Of a stretch of DNA of 9,218 bases, positions 7,035 to 9,218 are shown one piece after another. A model generated the notes under the pieces. That model made no database searches, was not told where the DNA came from, and saw only the letters and a program-made list of their open reading frames with translations. How positions within the stretch are numbered: position 1 is the stretch's first letter; every line of letters begins with the position of its first letter. Both the position numbers and the translations under genes were made by a program. Source of the DNA: Rhodospirillaceae bacterium (GTDB lineage Bacteria > Pseudomonadota > Alphaproteobacteria > Rhodospirillales > 2-02-FULL-58-16); NCBI GenBank assembly GCA_030623425.1, contig JAUXMA010000044.1, forward strand, positions 1 through 9,218, given 5' to 3'.

Positions 7035-7868
7035 TTAACAGCGATGGACGGTGACGTAAAAATCGTAAGCGTAATAATCGTAATCAGGGTCGGAACTGGG
7101 CACCGATCCCACCGCCCAGGGTTCGATCATAAGATAGGGCTTGAAGATCTTGAGCAGAGGGGCGACAGGCAGATCCCGCAATTCCCATAATTTTCCCAGC
7201 TCGGGCCGGCACTTCAAGGTGTACTGTTTGTAGTCGTAGCAGTATTTTTTCTCCAGCAGTTTCCTGAACGAGATCATCTGTTTGGAGAATTTGTCGAATT
7301 TGAGTTTCTGGAAGGCGTCGATTTCCAAAAGACGCACTTCGCACTCCCGATCCAGTTCGCGCATGTCGTAAAGCCGGCTTTCACGGTGCTGCCGGCCGTG
7401 CCCAATCAATTCATGAACGATCGTGCCGGCAACCTCGCGCGCCGAGTACTTGTTAAGGAACCGGCCCAGCACGGCGACATAGCGCTTGCCCGGAAGGGAA
7501 TCGTATTTGTCGATTCCGGTACGGGTTGCAAACTTGGCCAGTCCCACTTCGGCGAATTTGTTCTTCGGGTAGTCAGGGTCGTACTTGATCACGGCGCGAC
7601 CATGCAAGGCTTCGATCCTGCGGTAAATATCCGGGGCTTCCCGGCGCAGGATTTCGAGCGATTCCATTATCTTGGCGAAGAATTGGCGACTGGTGATGGC
7701 GCCGGGATCATCGGCGGCCGGCTTTTCGATGAAAAGGATGATGACGCCGTCATGGACGTTTTCGACGATACGCGCCGCCGCCGTCGATGACCAGAAAAAC
7801 GAGCAAACCAGCAAAACCGCGGTCCCTATGACGGTGCGTTTTCCGAACGGCCTAGTCATCGACGACAT
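7035..7868 (-). CDS. Secreted protein with HELIGH motif, putative zinc metallopeptidase of unknown family
   Basis: I do not recognise the family. The 277-residue product starts with a Sec signal peptide (basic RPFGKR, hydrophobic TVIGTAVLLVCSFFW, cleavage after STAAA at about residue 32). Cys22 lacks a proper lipobox. Residues 148-161 read GTIVHELIGHGRQH, giving a HExxxH arrangement (His152, Glu153, His157). After a basic/acidic stretch comes RECEVRLLEIDAF, with Glu175, Glu177 and Glu182 as candidate third ligands. The HEXXXH spacing, rather than HEXXH, recalls dipeptidyl peptidase III (M49, HELLGH then EECRAE). M49 proteins are far larger, however, and have a wider gap between the motifs. 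Mature cysteines at 176, 210, 220 and 277 could form periplasmic disulfides, and the C-terminus is rich in Asp and Tyr. Start: the ATG ending at 7868; an in-frame ATG at 7859 is equally possible. It converges with sat, 81 bp apart. Confidence 0.82.
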   Translation of the reverse strand: MSSMTRPFGKRTVIGTAVLLVCSFFWSSTAAARIVENVHDGVIILFIEKPAADDPGAITSRQFFAKIMESLEILRREAPDIYRRIEALHGRAVIKYDPDYPKNKFAEVGLAKFATRTGIDKYDSLPGKRYVAVLGRFLNKYSAREVAGTIVHELIGHGRQHRESRLYDMRELDRECEVRLLEIDAFQKLKFDKFSKQMISFRKLLEKKYCYDYKQYTLKCRPELGKLWELRDLPVAPLLKIFKPYLMIEPWAVGSVPSSDPDYDYYAYDFYVTVHRC

Positions 7869-7989
7869 GTCCCGATAACGGGCTTCCCTGTAAAAAATAA
7901 TGACTCGGTAGAGATCACCGGATCATATGACTCAGAAAGAGCGTCCTGTGAATACAAAACCGCCAAAATGAACGATTGGCCTCGGGACG

Positions 7990-8016
7990 GCCGCTTCCAC
8001 CGGTCCGCGAAGCGGC
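7990..8016 (+). other. 8-bp perfect hairpin with 11-base loop
   Basis: GCCGCTTC (7990-7997) and GAAGCGGC (8009-8016) are perfectly complementary; the loop contains accggt. Part of the loop, ccggtcc, could instead pair with ggacccgg near 8025-8032, so an alternative fold exists. No T tract follows directly. A weak AU hairpin with five T (8039-8059) lies a little downstream. Role unknown. Confidence 0.4.
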
Positions 8017-8063
8017 GCCGGAGGGGACCCGGATTGGCTTGATAAAGGTATCGATTTTTAGAA

Positions 8064-8085
8064 AAATTTTCTTCAAATTTTCTTC
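8064..8085 (+). repeat. Two 11-bp AT-rich tandem repeats, UP-element-like
   Basis: AAATTTTCTTC occurs twice in tandem (8064-8074 and 8075-8085), followed by AAAT just before the -35 hexamer at 8092. The 11-bp period is about one helical turn. AT-rich tracts at this place typically act as UP elements bound by the RNA polymerase alpha subunit, or as curved DNA for a nucleoid protein. Confidence 0.6.
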
Positions 8086-8091
8086 AAATCA

Positions 8092-8121
8092 TTGACATGG
8101 CGATCGCCATGCGTATATATT
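8092..8121 (+). promoter_or_regulatory. Sigma-70-like promoter of the FecR-domain gene
   Basis: A perfect -35 hexamer TTGACA (8092-8097) is followed by TATATA (8114-8119, spacer 16) or TATATT (8116-8121, spacer 18). Transcription would begin near 8126-8129, giving a leader of about 115 bases before the ATG at 8244. This is the strongest promoter match in the window. Confidence 0.75.
8096..8111. promoter_or_regulatory. 16-bp perfect palindrome in the promoter spacer, candidate operator
   Basis: CATGGCGATCGCCATG reads identically on both strands and fills the space between the -35 and -10 elements. A dimeric regulator bound here would sit on the RNA polymerase site, so repression is the simplest reading. 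MerR-type activation is possible but usually needs a 19-20 bp spacer. The regulator is not identifiable in the window. Confidence 0.6.
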
Positions 8122-8129
8122 CTTCGAGT

Positions 8130-8185
8130 GCCGTTAAGCTTTGTTAAAATCAGCAACGGCGTGCCGTGAAAATAAAAGTACGGCA
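8130..8185 (+). promoter_or_regulatory. Structured 5' leader with interchangeable hairpin arms
   Basis: Hairpin 1 pairs GCCGTT (8130-8135) with AACGGC (8155-8160), continued inside by GCT/AGC past a two-base bulge. Hairpin 2 pairs TGCCGT (8162-8167) with ACGGCA (8180-8185) around a 12-base A-rich loop. Because both use GCCGT/ACGGC, the first arm could also pair with the last one. A weaker TCAAG/CTTGA hairpin follows at 8188-8213. No known riboswitch consensus was recognised. Confidence 0.45.
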
Positions 8186-8243
8186 ATTCAAGGCCCAAGT
8201 GCTCTGTTCTTGAGGGAAGCCATTCTCGTTTAAGGAGAAAGTC

Positions 8244-9218
8244 ATGGCTTCCTTTTTTGATTATTTCCGCCGTTCTCAAAATTCCAACGAGCCCGACAAC
8301 GAGCCCGATTCGCCAACCGAAGCCGCTTCGGCTGGCCTTACCGGTTCATCCGCCGACGATTTCATCCAAGTCGCGCAAGCCGCGCCGGCGGCGGAAGCGC
8401 AGCCCATCGGCAATGTCGAAAGCGTAACCGGCAGCGTGACCGGCACCCGGGCGGACGGCAGCCAGGTCGAGTTGGAAGCCGGTTCACCGGTCTTTCAGGG
8501 CGACATCATCGAGACCGGGTCGGACGGCGCCGTCGGCATCGTGCTCGCCGACGAGACCACTTTCTCCATGGCCGAGAATGGCAGCATCGTGCTGGATGAA
8601 ATGGTTTACGATCCCGGCACCCAGGACGGCTCCCTCTCGATGTCGGTCGTCGAGGGCGTCTTCACCTTTGTCAGCGGACAGATCGCCAAGACCGATCCCG
8701 ACGCCATGACGCTCGATACGCCGGTCGCCACCATCGGCATCCGCGGCACCCAGGTCGGCATCAATGTCGAGGGCGAAGGCGGCGGGGCGCAAGTGGTCCT
8801 GATGGAGGAGGCCGACGGCTTCGTCGGCGAGGTGGTGATCCAGAACGAGGGCGGAATCCAGATCCTCAACGTCGCCTTCCAGGCCACCCAGGTCGCCAGT
8901 TTCGGCACCGCTCCCGTTCAGTCCTTCATCATGGACAAAAGCCAGTTGCTGAACACTTTCGGCGACACTCTCAGACAGCTGCCGGCTTCAAGCGGCGCCA
9001 ACAATTACGGTCTCGACGAAAAGTCCGTCGAGCAGGCGGTCGAGGAAGCGCTGGCCGAGGAGGAACTCGCCGAGGAGGAAGCGGGCGAGGAGGAAGCGGG
9101 CGAGGACGAGGAGATAGAGGAAGTCGCCGCGATCGAGGACGAGGAGGAGCTCTCCGAGGAGGAACTCGCCGAGGAAGCTGGCGAGGAACTGAGCGATGAG
9201 GAACTCGCCGACTTCGAG
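8244..9218 (+). CDS. FecR-domain protein with Glu-rich region, 3' end beyond the window
   Basis: The frame is open for 325 codons to the right edge. The start ATG at 8244 has AAGGAG 7 bases upstream. There is no Sec signal peptide (MASFFDYFRRSQNSNEPD). An acidic linker leads to a FecR-type beta domain at about residues 55-175, with IGNVESVTGSV, GDIIETGSDGAVGIVLADET (86-105), SGQIAKTDPDAMTLDTPVAT and IGIRGTQVGI (164-173). After residue 259 the chain is dominated by Glu (EEELAEEEAGEEEAGEDEE and further). The FecR domain is named for a ferric-citrate signalling protein. In alphaproteobacteria it also caps very large proteins secreted by type I systems, which lack an N-terminal signal. That reading fits, but the C-terminus is missing. 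It has its own strong promoter and structured leader. Confidence 0.88.
   Translation, partial: MASFFDYFRRSQNSNEPDNEPDSPTEAASAGLTGSSADDFIQVAQAAPAAEAQPIGNVESVTGSVTGTRADGSQVELEAGSPVFQGDIIETGSDGAVGIVLADETTFSMAENGSIVLDEMVYDPGTQDGSLSMSVVEGVFTFVSGQIAKTDPDAMTLDTPVATIGIRGTQVGINVEGEGGGAQVVLMEEADGFVGEVVIQNEGGIQILNVAFQATQVASFGTAPVQSFIMDKSQLLNTFGDTLRQLPASSGANNYGLDEKSVEQAVEEALAEEELAEEEAGEEEAGEDEEIEEVAAIEDEEELSEEELAEEAGEELSDEELADFE

Larger units (their letters stand above)
7869..8091. other. Intergenic region between divergent metallopeptidase-like and FecR genes, upstream part
   Basis: No coding sequence is supported here. The leftmost part should hold the minus-strand promoter and leader of the metallopeptidase-like gene; two atgactc copies (7900-7906 and 7927-7933, 27 bp apart) lie there. 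It also contains an 8-bp hairpin (7990-8016), a short AU-rich hairpin followed by five T (8039-8059), and the AT-rich tandem repeat described separately. Confidence 0.5.

Noticed and set aside
7900..7933. Two atgactc copies as CcrM (GANTC) methylation-controlled sites or a regulator box
   Set aside because: GANTC is a short, frequent site and two copies prove nothing; the 27-bp spacing fits no regulator I can name.
8100..8107. GCGATCGC as a HIP1-type element (cyanobacterial repeat)
   Set aside because: I noticed only this copy in the window, and nothing else points to cyanobacteria; it is better read as the core of the 16-bp palindrome.
8073..8279. Minus-strand open frame of 68 codons across the FecR promoter
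   Set aside because: It would read through the promoter, palindrome, leader and ribosome site of the FecR gene and shows no family signature.

Overview
The window looks like chromosomal DNA of a GC-rich proteobacterium, most likely an alphaproteobacterium of the Rhodospirillales type. The clearest pointer is a protein of the EipB/DUF1849 family, which is characteristic of Alphaproteobacteria. A homo-oligomeric, zinc-motif ATP sulfurylase of the dissimilatory kind suggests sulfur-based energy metabolism (sulfur oxidation or sulfate reduction). The genus cannot be fixed from this window. No insertion sequence, phage gene, tRNA, rRNA or CRISPR array was recognised.

Layout. (1) Bases 1-2532, minus strand, hold an envelope block read from right to left: eipB (periplasmic envelope-integrity protein), a secreted tandem-PDZ protein without a protease domain, and a secreted protein of 42-residue TPR repeats cut by the left edge. 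(2) Bases 2675-5033, plus strand, hold a two-gene operon, wecB-wecC, with a 17-bp overlap. It converts UDP-GlcNAc to UDP-ManNAc and then to UDP-ManNAcA, a precursor of surface polysaccharide. (3) Bases 5043-5423, minus strand and nearly abutting wecC, encode a cold-shock-domain protein with a long acidic repeat tail and a non-canonical RNP1 motif. (4) Bases 5424-5780 are a 357-bp gap with a terminator-like hairpin on the plus strand, followed by sat (ATP sulfurylase, 5781-6953). (5) Bases 7035-7868, minus strand, encode a secreted protein with an HELIGH (HExxxH) putative metal site that I cannot assign to a family. (6) Bases 7869-8243 are a structured non-coding region: hairpins, an 11-bp AT-rich tandem repeat, a strong sigma-70-like promoter with a 16-bp perfect palindrome in its spacer, and a leader with alternating complementary arms. 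It drives a FecR-domain protein with a Glu-rich tail that runs off the right edge and has no Sec signal peptide.

Common theme. Most of the genes concern the cell envelope or surface: periplasmic EipB, PDZ and TPR proteins, a sugar-nucleotide pathway, a secreted putative metalloprotein, and a FecR-type protein that resembles the N-terminus of large type I-secreted proteins. sat and the cold-shock gene are the exceptions. The best candidates for something undescribed are the palindrome-in-promoter and switch-like leader before the FecR gene, the HExxxH secreted protein, the acidic-tailed cold-shock protein, and the EipB/PDZ/TPR arrangement.
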